Notes: generated by a model not told the origin, from the sequence alone. A DNA stretch of 64,000 nt from an uncultured Anaerotruncus sp. (GCA_944385965.1 CALWZG010000045.1:1-64000), one strand, 5' to 3'. Positions 47,730 through 57,076 are shown, counted from the stretch's first letter. A program made the numbers and translations.

Positions 47730-48266
47730 TTATTCAGCAGCAGCCTCAGCGGGAGCGGCTTCGGCGCCCTCGCCGTTCTTCTCAGCGATGGCATTGATAG
47801 CCACAGCCAGACCACGCAGGTTGCCCTGCAGCGCGCTGCACAGCATGGACAGCAGAGCCTCTTTGTTAGGCAGCTTGCCCAACTCGGCCACCTTGGCAGC
47901 GTCAATCACGCCGCCATCCACAAAACCAGCCTTGACAACGAATTTACCGTTGCTGCCCTCAGCGAATTTTGTCAGGATTTTAGCGGCAGCCACCTGGTCC
48001 TCGCTGCTGATGGCGATAGCGGTGGTACCCTCCAGAACGGAATCCAGAGCCTCATAACCAACCTCTTTCGCGGCGAAACGCAGCATGGTGTTCTTTACGA
48101 CGCAATACTCAACGCCAGCCTCACGCAGCTCCTTACGCAGCTTTGTGTCATCAGCCACATTGATACCCTTGTAATCCACCACAACGCCAGCCACAGCGCC
48201 CTTCAGCTTCTCGGTCAACTCGGCCACAGCCTGCTTTTTCTGCTCTAAAATCTTAGTGCTAGGCAT
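47730..48266 (-). CDS. rplJ: 50S ribosomal protein L10
   Basis: 178 residues of the stalk base protein that holds L7/L12 dimers and represses its own messenger by binding a leader RNA. The typical start KILEQKKQAVAELTEKLK and YKGINVADDTKLRKELREA are present; the Ala/Glu-rich C-terminal helix is intact. GGAGGTGAATGAAAC lies before the ATG. Its leader carries the L10-binding element. Confidence 0.97.
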   Translation of the reverse strand: MPSTKILEQKKQAVAELTEKLKGAVAGVVVDYKGINVADDTKLRKELREAGVEYCVVKNTMLRFAAKEVGYEALDSVLEGTTAIAISSEDQVAAAKILTKFAEGSNGKFVVKAGFVDGGVIDAAKVAELGKLPNKEALLSMLCSALQGNLRGLAVAINAIAEKNGEGAEAAPAEAAAE

Positions 48267-48344
48267 GTTTCATTCACCTCCAAGTCGATTCAAACATCTA
48301 TAAAGAAACCAAAAGCCCTTCCTCCCACCAGGAGAAAGAGCCAC

Positions 48345-48440
48345 ACAAAAAACCGCTGAAACAGCGGGATTCAGTTCGTTCTTCCTCGGCAGGCGGCACA
48401 AGCCTTTATGTCTTTAACGACACCTGCTGTCTTAGGACAG
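48345..48440 (-). promoter_or_regulatory. ribosomal protein L10 leader with attenuator
   Basis: On the minus strand CTGTCCTAAGACAGCAGGTG is followed by the conserved CCTGCCGAGG, the L10-L12 binding element known from Firmicutes, and then by a CCGCTG-AAA-CAGCGG hairpin with a run of six T (48345-48367). L10 binding would favour the terminator, setting stalk-protein synthesis. The rest of the gap to rplA holds the rplA terminator. Confidence 0.85.
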
Positions 48441-48523
48441 CTTTTATATTTTAGCATCCTTTTTCCCGGTTGTCAAGCCTTATTCCCCAGGAATCCCGGA
48501 TTTTCTTTCTATCCAAGGGAAAA

Positions 48524-48547
48524 GCCGCCAGCCTTTTGGCTGGCGGC
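48524..48547 (-). terminator. terminator after rplA
   Basis: Perfect 10-bp stem GCCGCCAGCC / GGCTGGCGGC with a 4-base loop, TTTT on the minus strand; separates rplKA from rplJL. Confidence 0.8.
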
Positions 48548-48566
48548 CTGGTAAATCCATTTAGAA

Positions 48567-49259
48567 TTACTGGAAGCGGCCGGGATTGATTTTGATGCCA
48601 GGGCCCATGGTGGTAGCAACCACGCAGGACTTCACATACTGGCCTTTGGCGGCGGCGGGTTTCGCTTTCATGATGGCGCCCATCAGAGTATCGAAGTTCT
48701 CCTGGAGCTTCTCAACACCGAAGGAAACCTTGCCGATGGGGCAGTGGATGATGTTGGTTTTATCCAAGCGGTACTCAATCTTACCAGCCTTGGCCTCGGT
48801 AACAGCCTTAGCCACGTCAGGGGTAACGGTACCAGCCTTGGGGTTAGGCATCAAGCCACGGGGTCCCAAGATTTTACCCAAGCGGCCCACAATTCCCATC
48901 ATATCAGGGGTAGCGATAACCACGTCGAAGTCCATGAAGTTTTCCTTCTGGATACGCTCCATCAGATCCTCAGCGCCTACTACGTCAGCGCCGGCGTCTT
49001 TGGCGGCCTGCTCTTTGTCAGCTTTGCAGAATACCGCTACACGCACGTTTTTACCAGTACCGTTGGGCAGAACCACAGCGCCGCGGACCTGCTGGTCAGC
49101 GTGACGGGAGTCAACGCCCAAACGCACATGGATTTCAACGGTCTCATCAAATTTCGCCTTTCCGGTTTTGGTGCAAAGGTCCAAAGCCTCAGGGGCGTCA
49201 TACAGCTTCAGGCTCTCGATGAGCTTTTTGCTGTCAGAATATTTCTTACCGTGTTTCAT
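48567..49259 (-). CDS. rplA: 50S ribosomal protein L1
   Basis: 230 residues of the L1 stalk protein, which binds 23S rRNA and controls its own operon translationally in many bacteria. Recognisable: [26 protein letters not shown] and [16 protein letters not shown]. Start after AAGGAGGATAAGATTCA. Follows rplK by 56 bases. Confidence 0.98.
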   Translation of the reverse strand: MKHGKKYSDSKKLIESLKLYDAPEALDLCTKTGKAKFDETVEIHVRLGVDSRHADQQVRGAVVLPNGTGKNVRVAVFCKADKEQAAKDAGADVVGAEDLMERIQKENFMDFDVVIATPDMMGIVGRLGKILGPRGLMPNPKAGTVTPDVAKAVTEAKAGKIEYRLDKTNIIHCPIGKVSFGVEKLQENFDTLMGAIMKAKPAAAKGQYVKSCVVATTMGPGIKINPGRFQ

Positions 49260-49315
49260 TGAATCTTATCCTCCTTAGAGTGGTCATTAGCGGATTTTTC
49301 CTCCCACCCGGGCGC

Positions 49316-49741
49316 TTAGTCTACTACTTCGATGCCCATGCTGCGGCAGGTACCAGCGATCATGCTGATGGCGGTCTCGATATTCGCAGCGTTCAGGTCG
49401 GGCATTTTCGTTTCAGCGATCTTCTGGAGCTGTTCACGGGTGATCTTGCCAACCTTGGTCTTGTTGGGGACACCGGAACCGCTTTGCAGATTCAGCGCCT
49501 TCTTAATCAAAACAGCCGCAGGGGGTGTTTTGGTGATGAAGCTAAAGGAGCGGTCTGCGTATACGGTGATTACCACAGGGATGATGAGGCCAGCGTCATT
49601 CTTGGTACGCTCGTTGAATTCCTTGGTAAACGCCATGATGTTCACGCCGTGCTGACCCAAAGCGGGGCCTACGGGCGGGGCAGGGGTTGCCTTACCTGCC
49701 GGGATTTGCAGCTTAATAAAGCCTACAACCTTCTGAGCCAT
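49316..49741 (-). CDS. rplK: 50S ribosomal protein L11
   Basis: 141 residues; binds the GTPase-associated centre of 23S rRNA. The proline-rich N-terminal [22 protein letters not shown] and C-terminal [10 protein letters not shown] are intact, the thiostrepton-sensitive pattern. GGAGGTGCTTTTTCA precedes the ATG. A 120-base gap with GC-rich hairpins lies between it and nusG. Confidence 0.98.
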   Translation of the reverse strand: MAQKVVGFIKLQIPAGKATPAPPVGPALGQHGVNIMAFTKEFNERTKNDAGLIIPVVITVYADRSFSFITKTPPAAVLIKKALNLQSGSGVPNKTKVGKITREQLQKIAETKMPDLNAANIETAISMIAGTCRSMGIEVVD

Positions 49742-49862
49742 TGAAAAAGCACCTCCAAAATTAGTGGTTCATTTCGGGCGGCGGGCTACGCCGCCCTCCC
49801 ACAAGCCAGCCTCAAAGCCGGCTCATACCGCCGGAATCCCACCGGCATCCTCATAAAAAAGC

Positions 49863-50384
49863 TTAGTCCAGCGATTCTATCTGGTCAAGCTCCAGTTCGA
49901 CAGGCACATCCTTGCCCATCATGGAGACGGTGACCCTCACCAGGGCGTTTTGCAGGTCGATCTCGTCGACCACCCCAATGAAGCCCTCCAGGTAGCCGTC
50001 GGCGACTCTCACCGAATCGCCCACCGCGAAGTTGACCTCCACGTTCTTCTGCTCCACGCCCAGCCGGGCAACCTCCTCATCGGTCAGGGGGACGGGCTTG
50101 CTGCCCGGACCCACGAACCCGGTGACGCCCCGGATGTTGCGCACCACATACCAGCTGTCGTCGGTCATAACCATCTTCACCATCACATAGCCTGGGAAGA
50201 TTTTGCGCTCCACTTCGCGTTTTTTGTTGTCTTTCATCTCGATGACCGTTTCAGTGGGGACCTTTACCTCACCGACCAGGTCATGCAGTTTGCGGTTCTC
50301 CACCGCTTTCTCAATGTCCGTGGCCACCTTGTTCTCATAACCGGAATAAGTATGGACCACATACCATCTCATCGCTTCCGCCAA
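49863..50384 (-). CDS. nusG: transcription termination/antitermination factor NusG
   Basis: 173 residues: NGN domain (RWYVVHTYSGYENKVATD, then FPGYVMVKM and VRNIRGVTGFVG) and a C-terminal KOW domain (VGDSVRVADGYLEGFIGVVDEID). The start is a TTG at 50382-50384 (TTGGCGGAAGCGATG), five bases after GGAGGTG, giving MAEAMRWYVV; a GTG five codons upstream lies in the binding site itself. Cotranscribed with secE, 16-31 bases upstream. Confidence 0.95.
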   Translation of the reverse strand: MAEAMRWYVVHTYSGYENKVATDIEKAVENRKLHDLVGEVKVPTETVIEMKDNKKREVERKIFPGYVMVKMVMTDDSWYVVRNIRGVTGFVGPGSKPVPLTDEEVARLGVEQKNVEVNFAVGDSVRVADGYLEGFIGVVDEIDLQNALVRVTVSMMGKDVPVELELDQIESLD

Positions 50385-50415
50385 GCCGGCACCTCCCACT
50401 TAAAAAGTCTGTTGA

Positions 50416-50634
50416 TTACAGCAGATTGACGAACAGTCTCACCAGTTCGGTCACAACCGTGTCAAGAACACCTACGAACACAGCGGAAATCGCCATGACG
50501 CACAGTACAATGCCTGTATTGTTCATAATCTGGGACTTGTCCGGCCAAACGACCTTCTTTAACTCGCCCTTTGTGTTCTGTAAGGAAACCTTAAGTCTCG
50601 CGATGAAGCCGGGTTTCTTTTGCGCTTCCGCCAT
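50416..50634 (-). CDS. secE: preprotein translocase subunit SecE
   Basis: 72 residues, with one membrane helix at about 40-68 preceded by the conserved amphipathic segment GELKKVVWPDKSQIMNNT. Stabilises SecY in the Sec channel. The standard neighbour of nusG and rpmG. Confidence 0.96.
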   Translation of the reverse strand: MAEAQKKPGFIARLKVSLQNTKGELKKVVWPDKSQIMNNTGIVLCVMAISAVFVGVLDTVVTELVRLFVNLL

Positions 50635-50655
50635 TCTTCAGCCCGCCTTTCGTCC

Positions 50656-50805
50656 TTACTTGGTCTCTCTGTGCAGGGTGTGTTTCCGGCAGAACTTGCA
50701 GTATTTGTTCATTTCCAGTCTGTCGGGGTCGTTCTTCTTGTTTTTCATCTTGTTGTAGTTGCGTTGTTTGCACTCAGTGCAAGCCAGAGTAACTTTGACT
50801 CTCAT
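50656..50805 (-). CDS. rpmG: 50S ribosomal protein L33
   Basis: 49 residues: [17 protein letters not shown], then [17 protein letters not shown], with four cysteines (CxxC twice), the zinc-binding form of L33. Too short for many gene callers. GGAGGTGCCGAAAC precedes the ATG. First gene of the rpmG-secE-nusG-rplK-rplA operon. Confidence 0.96.
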   Translation of the reverse strand: MRVKVTLACTECKQRNYNKMKNKKNDPDRLEMNKYCKFCRKHTLHRETK

Positions 50806-50906
50806 GTTTCGGCACCTCCTGATAATACCGGAATTTTTTGCCTCCCTCGTTCAAGGAAACGCTTGTTTTTGGACATAAAAAAATAACCCTTTTAAGAGGT
50901 GTTCCC

Positions 50907-50936
50907 ATTGTAGCACAAATCCACGAGCCCCGTCAA
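50907..50936 (-). promoter_or_regulatory. promoter of the rpmG-secE-nusG operon
   Basis: Minus strand TTGACG, 18-base spacer ending in an extended TG, TACAAT; a strong promoter about 100 bases before rpmG. Confidence 0.75.
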
Positions 50937-51032
50937 GCCCTGAAAACAGGCCTCCCGTCCAGATTTCCACGGGATTTTCCCCTGGAATTTGTGCAGATTC
51001 ACCTGTCTGCCCCTCCAACCCTGTTCACAGGG

Positions 51033-51293
51033 TCAGGTCAGGCAGTCCAGCATCAGCCGCACCCCCAGCCGGAACCCGGTTTGAAAGCAGTCGGCGCAGC
51101 GGCTCATTCCTTCCTCAAATTCCGCCCGCAGCAGCTCCTCCAAAACGCTTTTCAGCGGCTCCCCTTCAAAGAGCGACTGGTACTCCTGGCTTTTACGGAA
51201 GCTCTCCTCCATAGCTTTTACGGTTTCCTGGGACTGAAACTGGTCAAAATACTCAGTATGTTCCAGGTACAGGGCTCTTAAAAAATCTTTCAT
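51033..51293 (-). CDS. small helical protein, DUF6809-like
   Basis: 86 residues, all helical, beginning MKDFLRALYLEHTEYF and ending in GFRLGVRLMLDCL, which fits the small DUF6809 family of Clostridia as I recall it. The start follows GCGGGAGGATGTTGT. It is upstream of, and on the same strand as, the rpmG promoter but unrelated to that operon. The function is unknown; the family call is from memory of its pattern. Confidence 0.6.
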   Translation of the reverse strand: MKDFLRALYLEHTEYFDQFQSQETVKAMEESFRKSQEYQSLFEGEPLKSVLEELLRAEFEEGMSRCADCFQTGFRLGVRLMLDCLT

Positions 51294-51557
51294 ACAACAT
51301 CCTCCCGCAAGTTAAATTTTAATCGGAAATCACGGCCTTCCAGCACTGCCAATCCCGGGGCGGGGCGTGCCCTTTGGCTGGCGGCTTGGGGCTGAGGATT
51401 TTCCTCCTTTTCCGCAACCTGATTTTAGCTTAACCTTTCCCCAAAATCGACCTGTCCAAATATCTTCTTTCCATGGTCTGGAAGAGATGGCCTTTCTTTT
51501 TTGCGTTTTTCCTAATTTCTCCTCCCCCCGTCCCCTGATTATCCTAATTCATTCCAA
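51294..51557. other. intergenic region before ddl
   Basis: About 260 bases with no credible gene. It contains the start region of the minus-strand small gene and leads into the ddl promoter. Confidence 0.5.
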
Positions 51558-51586
51558 TTGCGTACTATCTTTGATTGTGTTAGAAT
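51558..51586 (+). promoter_or_regulatory. ddl-murI promoter
   Basis: TTGCGT, 17-base spacer, TAGAAT, 47 bases before ddl. Confidence 0.55.
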
Positions 51587-51632
51587 ATAGATTGAATTAT
51601 TATGGACTGCGCTATATTGTGAGGGATAGAAA

Positions 51633-52703
51633 TTGGAAAAGAAAACTGTGGCCATTCTGTTTGGCTCTATTTCCAGCGAGTATGAAGTGTCGCTCATTTC
51701 CGCCTCCTCTGTCCTGCGGAATATTCCCCAGGATAAGTACCAGGTGGTCATGCTGGGCATTACAAAGGATGGGCGCTGGCTGGAATATACCGGCCCCATT
51801 GACGCCATTGAAAAGGATTTATGGAACACACCGGAGTGGACCTGCCCCGCTGTCCTGTCCCCGGACCGGTCGGTGGGGGGCATCCAGCGTTTTACCCCCC
51901 ACGGGGTGGAAACTGTAAAGGTGGACCTGGTGTTCCCGGTACTCCATGGGGAGCATGGGGAAGATGGCACCATGCAGGGTCTTTTGGAGCTGAGCGGGAT
52001 TCCCTATGTGGGATGCGGGGTTCTTGCCTCCTCCACCTGCATGGATAAAGAGGTAACCCACATTCTGCTGGAACAGGCCGGCATTCCCACCGCCAAGTTC
52101 TCTGTTGTGACACGGGGCCAGCTTGACCGCTTTGAGGAGCTGGAAGCGTCCCTGGTTCAACAACTGGGATACCCCATGTTTGTCAAACCTGCCAATACCG
52201 GCTCCTCGGTCGGGGTGGGAAAAGCCAAGGACGCCCAAGGATTGCGGACCGCCTTGGAGGAGGCCTTCCGGTACGACCGAAAAGTGCTGGTGGAAGAAAC
52301 CTTGGTAGGGGCTGAGGTGGAGTGCGCGGTTCTGGGAAATTACCAAGACTGCCAAGCCTCTGTGGTAGGGGAAATCGTCCCTCACCATGAGTTTTATGAT
52401 TACAGCGGCAAATATCTGGATGATTCCAGCGACCTGTATATCCCCGCCCGTCTGCCGGAGGAAACCACCCAGCAAATCCGCCGGATGGCCTGTGCCGCTT
52501 TTGCCGCCATGGGCTGCACTGGACTGTCCCGGGTGGACTTCTTCGCCCTGAAAGATGGAGGCATCCGCATCAACGAAATCAACACCATTCCAGGCTTTAC
52601 ATCCATTTCCATGTATCCCAAGCTGTTCGAGGCGGCGGGCATCCCTTATGGAGAGCTGATTGACCGCTTGCTCACCTTGGCCCAGGAACGTAAAGCCCTG
52701 TAA
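51633..52703 (+). CDS. ddl: D-alanine--D-alanine ligase
   Basis: 356 residues of the ATP-grasp enzyme that makes the D-Ala-D-Ala dipeptide for peptidoglycan. Visible: FGSISSEYEVS at the start, HGEHGEDGTMQGLLEL, the loop DYSGKY that favours D-Ala over D-Lac or D-Ser as acceptor, and the metal site RINEINTIPGFT. The start codon is TTG (51633), preceded by GAGGGATAGAAA. Forms a cluster with murI 35 bases downstream. Confidence 0.95.
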   Translation: MEKKTVAILFGSISSEYEVSLISASSVLRNIPQDKYQVVMLGITKDGRWLEYTGPIDAIEKDLWNTPEWTCPAVLSPDRSVGGIQRFTPHGVETVKVDLVFPVLHGEHGEDGTMQGLLELSGIPYVGCGVLASSTCMDKEVTHILLEQAGIPTAKFSVVTRGQLDRFEELEASLVQQLGYPMFVKPANTGSSVGVGKAKDAQGLRTALEEAFRYDRKVLVEETLVGAEVECAVLGNYQDCQASVVGEIVPHHEFYDYSGKYLDDSSDLYIPARLPEETTQQIRRMACAAFAAMGCTGLSRVDFFALKDGGIRINEINTIPGFTSISMYPKLFEAAGIPYGELIDRLLTLAQERKAL

Positions 52704-52738
52704 AATCCAACCGATACACCATAAAAAGGAGGTGGCCT

Positions 52739-53563
52739 ATGGATCAGCGCGCCATCGGCATTTTTGACTCTGGAGTAGGGGGGCTCACCACCGTAAAGGT
52801 ACTGCGCCGCCTGCTGCCAAACGAGCGTATCATTTATTTCGGGGATACCGGCCGGGTGCCTTACGGCACCAGAGGGCGGGAGATTATCCGCCAGTACGCC
52901 ATGCAGGATATTGCCTTTCTCAAGAGGCATGAGGTGAAAATGATTGTGATTGCCTGCGGTACAGTCAGCTCCTGCATGACCCCGCAGATGCAGGATTCTA
53001 TTGGGCTGCCCTATTCCGGGGTGGTGCTTCCCGCTGCTCAGGCCGCCTGCGCTACCACCAGTTCTGGGCGCATTGGTATCATCGGCACCACCGCCACTGT
53101 TCGTTCCGCCGCTTACAGCCGAGCCATCCGCAATATTCTGCCCCACGCCCGCACCTTCGGGAATGCTTGTCCCTTGTTTGTGCCTCTGGTGGAAAACGGT
53201 TTTATCCAGCCGGACAATCAGGTGACCGAACTGGTGGCCCGCCAATATCTGGCCCCCATTCTGGAGGCGGATGTGGATACTTTGATTATGGGCTGCACCC
53301 ACTATCCGTTGATTGCCCCCATCCTGCAAAAAATTATGGGGCCGGACGTGACCCTGGTGGATGTTGGGGAGCAGGTAGCCCGATGGGCCCAGAGTTATCT
53401 CACCAGCAACGACATGCTGCGCCAGGGAGAGGGCGGCTGTGAGTTTTTTGTCAGCGACAGCCCAGAGAATTTTATCGAGACAGCAGGGCTTTTCCTGGGT
53501 GGGGACATCACAGGAGAGGTCCAGCAAATCAGTGTGGATTCCATTTCACCAAGCGCCATCTAA
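52739..53563 (+). CDS. murI: glutamate racemase
   Basis: 274 residues; converts L- to D-glutamate for peptidoglycan. IGIFDSGVGGLTTV opens the protein, followed by FGDTGRVPYG and the two catalytic cysteine motifs, IACGTVSS (usually ACNTAS) and GCTHYP. The Asn to Gly change after the first cysteine occurs in some clostridial relatives and need not abolish activity. AAAAAGGAGGTGGCCT precedes the ATG. Acts with Ddl in wall precursor synthesis. Confidence 0.93.
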   Translation: MDQRAIGIFDSGVGGLTTVKVLRRLLPNERIIYFGDTGRVPYGTRGREIIRQYAMQDIAFLKRHEVKMIVIACGTVSSCMTPQMQDSIGLPYSGVVLPAAQAACATTSSGRIGIIGTTATVRSAAYSRAIRNILPHARTFGNACPLFVPLVENGFIQPDNQVTELVARQYLAPILEADVDTLIMGCTHYPLIAPILQKIMGPDVTLVDVGEQVARWAQSYLTSNDMLRQGEGGCEFFVSDSPENFIETAGLFLGGDITGEVQQISVDSISPSAI

Positions 53564-53579
53564 AAGGACGGATACTGCA

Positions 53580-54011
53580 ATGAAAAAAGACGTACTCATT
53601 GAGATTAAAGGTGTTTACCGCCAGGACGGTCAGGAGGACCAGGTGGAGCTTTTGACCGAAGGCTCCTACTACAAACGAAATGGACATTATTATATCGCTT
53701 ATGACGAGTCGGAGGCCACCGGATTTGAGGGGACCCACACCGTCCTGAAGGTGGAGGAGGATGGGAAGGTCACCCTTATCCGCTCCGGGGGGACCCGCAG
53801 CCAGCTGATTATTCAGCGGGGGGTACGCCATCAGTGCCACTATGACACTGGGGTAGGCTCCATGACCATTGGCATCTCCGGGGACCGGGTGGACTCATAT
53901 CTGGACGACCATGGCGGGCGGCTGGAATTCGCCTACTCTCTGGACATCAACACCCTGCTGGCCAGTGAGAACCGGGTTTCCATCCATGTACGGGAACAGC
54001 CAACCCCCTGA
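53580..54011 (+). CDS. DUF1934 family protein
   Basis: 143 residues, a predicted beta barrel of the calycin type with TEGSYYKRNGHYYIAYDESEATG and GVRHQCHYDTGVGSMTIGI. The start at 53580 follows AAAAGGACGGATACTGC. DUF1934 genes (ywiB in Bacillus) typically sit immediately before argS, as here. No function is known. Cotranscribed with murI, 16 bases upstream. Confidence 0.87.
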   Translation: MKKDVLIEIKGVYRQDGQEDQVELLTEGSYYKRNGHYYIAYDESEATGFEGTHTVLKVEEDGKVTLIRSGGTRSQLIIQRGVRHQCHYDTGVGSMTIGISGDRVDSYLDDHGGRLEFAYSLDINTLLASENRVSIHVREQPTP

Positions 54012-54061
54012 CCCTTGTAAACTCAATCATGATATAAAAAGATAGGATGTGTAACAGAACC

Positions 54062-55759
54062 ATGATGACCAACCCTGTTTTTGACGCAAAGGAAACTGTT
54101 TCCTCCCTTGTAGCGGAAGCCATGCGGAAAGCCATCGCCCAGGGAGAACTGCCCTCCTGTGAGCAGCTGCCTGATTTCGTGGTAGAGATTCCGGCGGATA
54201 CCTCCCACGGGGACTTCGCCACCAACGCGGCTATGGTGGGGGCTCGGGCCTTCAAATCCGCCCCCCGCAAAATCGCTGAGTCCATCTGCGCCCATCTGGA
54301 GCTGGAAGGCTCCATCTTTGAGCGGGTGGAAATCGCTGGTCCCGGCTTCATCAATTTCTTTTTGGGGAACCAGTGGTTTGCCGATGTGGTGTCCTCTGTT
54401 CTTTCCAAAGGGGAGGATTACGGCCGTACCGATTTCGGCAAGGGGGAGAAAATCCAGGTGGAGTTTGTTTCCGCCAACCCCACCGGCCCCATGCACATGG
54501 GCAACGCCCGTGGCGGCGCCATCGGAGACTGCCTGGCAGCGGCTCTGGACTGGGCGGGCTACGATGTAACCAGGGAATTCTATGTCAATGACGCCGGCAA
54601 CCAGATTGAAAAGTTCGCTGCCTCTCTGGAGGCCCGTTATCTCCAACTGTTCCTGGGGGAGGAGGCTGTGCCCTTCCCGGAGGACGGCTACCATGGAGAG
54701 GACATCAAAACCAGAGCCCAGGAGTTCGCTGACGAAAACGGGGACAAGTATGTGCAGGCCGACAGCCAGCAGCGCAGGGACGCTTTGGTAGCCTTCGCCC
54801 TTCCCCGAAACATCGACAAGCTGAAAACCGATTTGGAGCGGTACCGGATTACCTACGATGTGTGGTTCCGGGAAAGCACCCTCCATCAGGGGGCTATTGA
54901 CCAAGCTATCCAGCTGCTGACCGACCGGGGAATGACCTACGAGAAGGAAGGGGCCTTATGGTATAAGGCCACCGAAAACGGCGGCGAGAAGGACGAGGTT
55001 CTGGTGCGGGCCAACGGCTTCCCCACCTACTTTGCGGCGGACATCGCCTATCATTACAATAAATTCGCTGTCCGGGGCTTCCAGCGGGTGATTAACGTCT
55101 GGGGCGCCGACCACCACGGCCATGTAGCCCGTCTGAAAGGGGCTATGGACGCCATCGGTCTGGACGGAAGCAAGCTGGACATTGTGCTGATGCAGCTGGT
55201 GCGTTTGATGAAGGATGGACAACCCTATAAAATGTCCAAACGGACCGGAAAGGCCATCTCCCTCACCGACCTGATTGAGGAGGTGCCAGTGGATGCTGCT
55301 CGTTTCTTCTTCAACATGCGGGAGCCTAACTCCACCTTGGATTTTGATTTGGACCTGGCGGCCCAACAGTCCACCCAAAACCCTGTATACTATGTCCAGT
55401 ACGCCCACGCCCGTATCTGCTCCATTCTCCATAAGCTGAAGGAGGAGGGCTTGGAGCCTCGGGCCTGCTCCAACCAGGAATTGTGCCAGCTGGTTCTGCC
55501 GGACGAGAAGGAACTGGCCCGCTGCCTGGCCCGGTTCCCACAGGAAATTGTTGACGCGGCTAAAAACTACGACCCAGCCCGCCTGACCAAATACGCCATT
55601 GAAACCGCCACGGTTTATCACAAATTCTATACCAACTGCCGGGTGATGTGCGGACAGGAGGCTTTGATGCAGGCCCGTTTGAATCTCTGCATGGCCACAA
55701 AAACTGTACTTCACAATGTACTCACCCTGCTGAAAATCACCGTCCCCGAGACGATGTGA
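54062..55759 (+). CDS. argS: arginyl-tRNA synthetase
   Basis: 565 residues, class I synthetase charging tRNA-Arg. HIGH motif as SANPTGPMHMGNARGG near residue 140, KMSKRTG near 385, and the DALR-type anticodon domain at the end. The start is chosen by homology at MMTNPVFDAKE; a further ATG fifteen bases upstream is possible, and no good binding site supports either. Follows DUF1934 by about 50 bases. Confidence 0.95.
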   Translation: MMTNPVFDAKETVSSLVAEAMRKAIAQGELPSCEQLPDFVVEIPADTSHGDFATNAAMVGARAFKSAPRKIAESICAHLELEGSIFERVEIAGPGFINFFLGNQWFADVVSSVLSKGEDYGRTDFGKGEKIQVEFVSANPTGPMHMGNARGGAIGDCLAAALDWAGYDVTREFYVNDAGNQIEKFAASLEARYLQLFLGEEAVPFPEDGYHGEDIKTRAQEFADENGDKYVQADSQQRRDALVAFALPRNIDKLKTDLERYRITYDVWFRESTLHQGAIDQAIQLLTDRGMTYEKEGALWYKATENGGEKDEVLVRANGFPTYFAADIAYHYNKFAVRGFQRVINVWGADHHGHVARLKGAMDAIGLDGSKLDIVLMQLVRLMKDGQPYKMSKRTGKAISLTDLIEEVPVDAARFFFNMREPNSTLDFDLDLAAQQSTQNPVYYVQYAHARICSILHKLKEEGLEPRACSNQELCQLVLPDEKELARCLARFPQEIVDAAKNYDPARLTKYAIETATVYHKFYTNCRVMCGQEALMQARLNLCMATKTVLHNVLTLLKITVPETM

Positions 55760-55792
55760 GGATTGCTTGGCAAACGCCGGAAAGGACTTGAA

Positions 55793-57022
55793 ATGGACGA
55801 CACTCGATTATCCCTGCCTCTGCTGCTGGGCGGCGGAGGGCACCCCCTCTATGAAAACGCTGGCATCTCCCAGGAAGCCTATCTGCCTGTTTGGGCGCTG
55901 CGCCAAGGAAAGCTGGTGAGCCAGCTGGCTTCGGACTGGGCCAAGGCAGGCTGCCAGGCGGTATGCGCTCCCACCGGCGCCGCCAACGGGCCTCTGCTGG
56001 AAGCCCAAGGCAGCGGCCTGCCTGGAATGCGGGAACTGAATGCCTCCCTGCTGGAGCTGACCAAAGATGGTGTGGCGGAACAGGCTCTGGTAGCCGGGGT
56101 TCTCTCAGACACAGGCTTGGACTGTGAGCCTTATGGGGAGGAGGAGCTGACCTCCTTAATCTCTATTTACAGCCATCAGGCTTCCGCTTTGGCGGAGGCT
56201 GGGGCTGACCTGCTGATGATTGAGGGAATCCGTTCCCTGGTAGAATGCCGGGCCGCGGTATTGGGGGCCCGACGGGTTCAGCTGCCGATTCTGGTGGTTC
56301 TTCCTTCCGATGACCAGGGGCGCACCCCTTGGGACGAGGACCTGCTGGCCTGCATGGTGGTGCTTCAGGATTTAGGGATTCATGGATTTGGAGTGCAAAC
56401 CATCCCCATGGACCATTTGGATGGGGAGAAGCTGGACCCTGAACAGTTGATTCCTGTACTGGAACGTCTGGCGCCTTACGCCAAACTGCCTTTGATGGCG
56501 TTCATTGAGCCAAACCAGCTAAGCCCCATCCAATACGCCCATCAAGCCGCCCGCTTGATGCGCCGGGGAGTAAAGGTCCTTGGGGGCATGAACGCCAGCC
56601 CCAGCCATTTGGCCGCCCTGCGCCACATGATGGATACCTTTGACATTTCAAGGATTAAGGTGGCTCCTGCCGACTATGAGCTTTTGGCGGCCTGCAAAGA
56701 GGTTTATTTCCTGGGGGACGATTTGGAGTACTCCCAGCCGGTGGAATGTGGATTGGATATGGCGGATACCCTGATGGAGCTGTGTCACGAGAATTTTGAC
56801 GCTTTGCTGATTCAGGTGGATACCCCTGATGATGGGTACCACTTCTCTCTCAACGCCCATCTGGTAGACCTTCCGGTAGCCTTCGAGTCAGAATCCCTCA
56901 CCGCTTTGGAAAGTGCCCTGCTCCATTATCCCGGCAAAGCCATTGTGGTGTCCACCTCCTGTGAGATTGAGCGGGAGGATTTGGAGACAGTGGCTTCCAA
57001 ATATGGAGCCATCGTTCTTTAA
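55793..57022 (+). CDS. homocysteine S-methyltransferase-like protein lacking zinc cysteines
   Basis: 409 residues. The first 270 or so resemble the homocysteine-binding barrel of MetH/BhmT (LLLGGGGHPLYE, then HQASALAEAGADLLMIEG and LPILVVLP), but the zinc ligands are missing: the GGCCG motif is GGM266-N267-ASPSHL, and no cysteine is seen at the other ligand position. The last 130 residues have no clear counterpart. AAAGGACTTGAA precedes the ATG. Placed 33 bases after argS, so probably cotranscribed. Function unknown; not a normal methyltransferase. Confidence 0.65.
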   Translation: MDDTRLSLPLLLGGGGHPLYENAGISQEAYLPVWALRQGKLVSQLASDWAKAGCQAVCAPTGAANGPLLEAQGSGLPGMRELNASLLELTKDGVAEQALVAGVLSDTGLDCEPYGEEELTSLISIYSHQASALAEAGADLLMIEGIRSLVECRAAVLGARRVQLPILVVLPSDDQGRTPWDEDLLACMVVLQDLGIHGFGVQTIPMDHLDGEKLDPEQLIPVLERLAPYAKLPLMAFIEPNQLSPIQYAHQAARLMRRGVKVLGGMNASPSHLAALRHMMDTFDISRIKVAPADYELLAACKEVYFLGDDLEYSQPVECGLDMADTLMELCHENFDALLIQVDTPDDGYHFSLNAHLVDLPVAFESESLTALESALLHYPGKAIVVSTSCEIEREDLETVASKYGAIVL

Positions 57023-57034
57023 CCGAAAAAGGAA

Positions 57035-57075
57035 AAGCCGCTTAGAGGAAGTTTCCTCAAGCGGCTTCTTTTTTG
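57035..57075. terminator. bidirectional terminator
   Basis: AAGCCGCTTAGAGGAA / TTCCTCAAGCGGCTT with T runs on both sides, between the methyltransferase-like gene and the convergent gene at 57077. Confidence 0.8.
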
Positions 57076-57076
57076 C

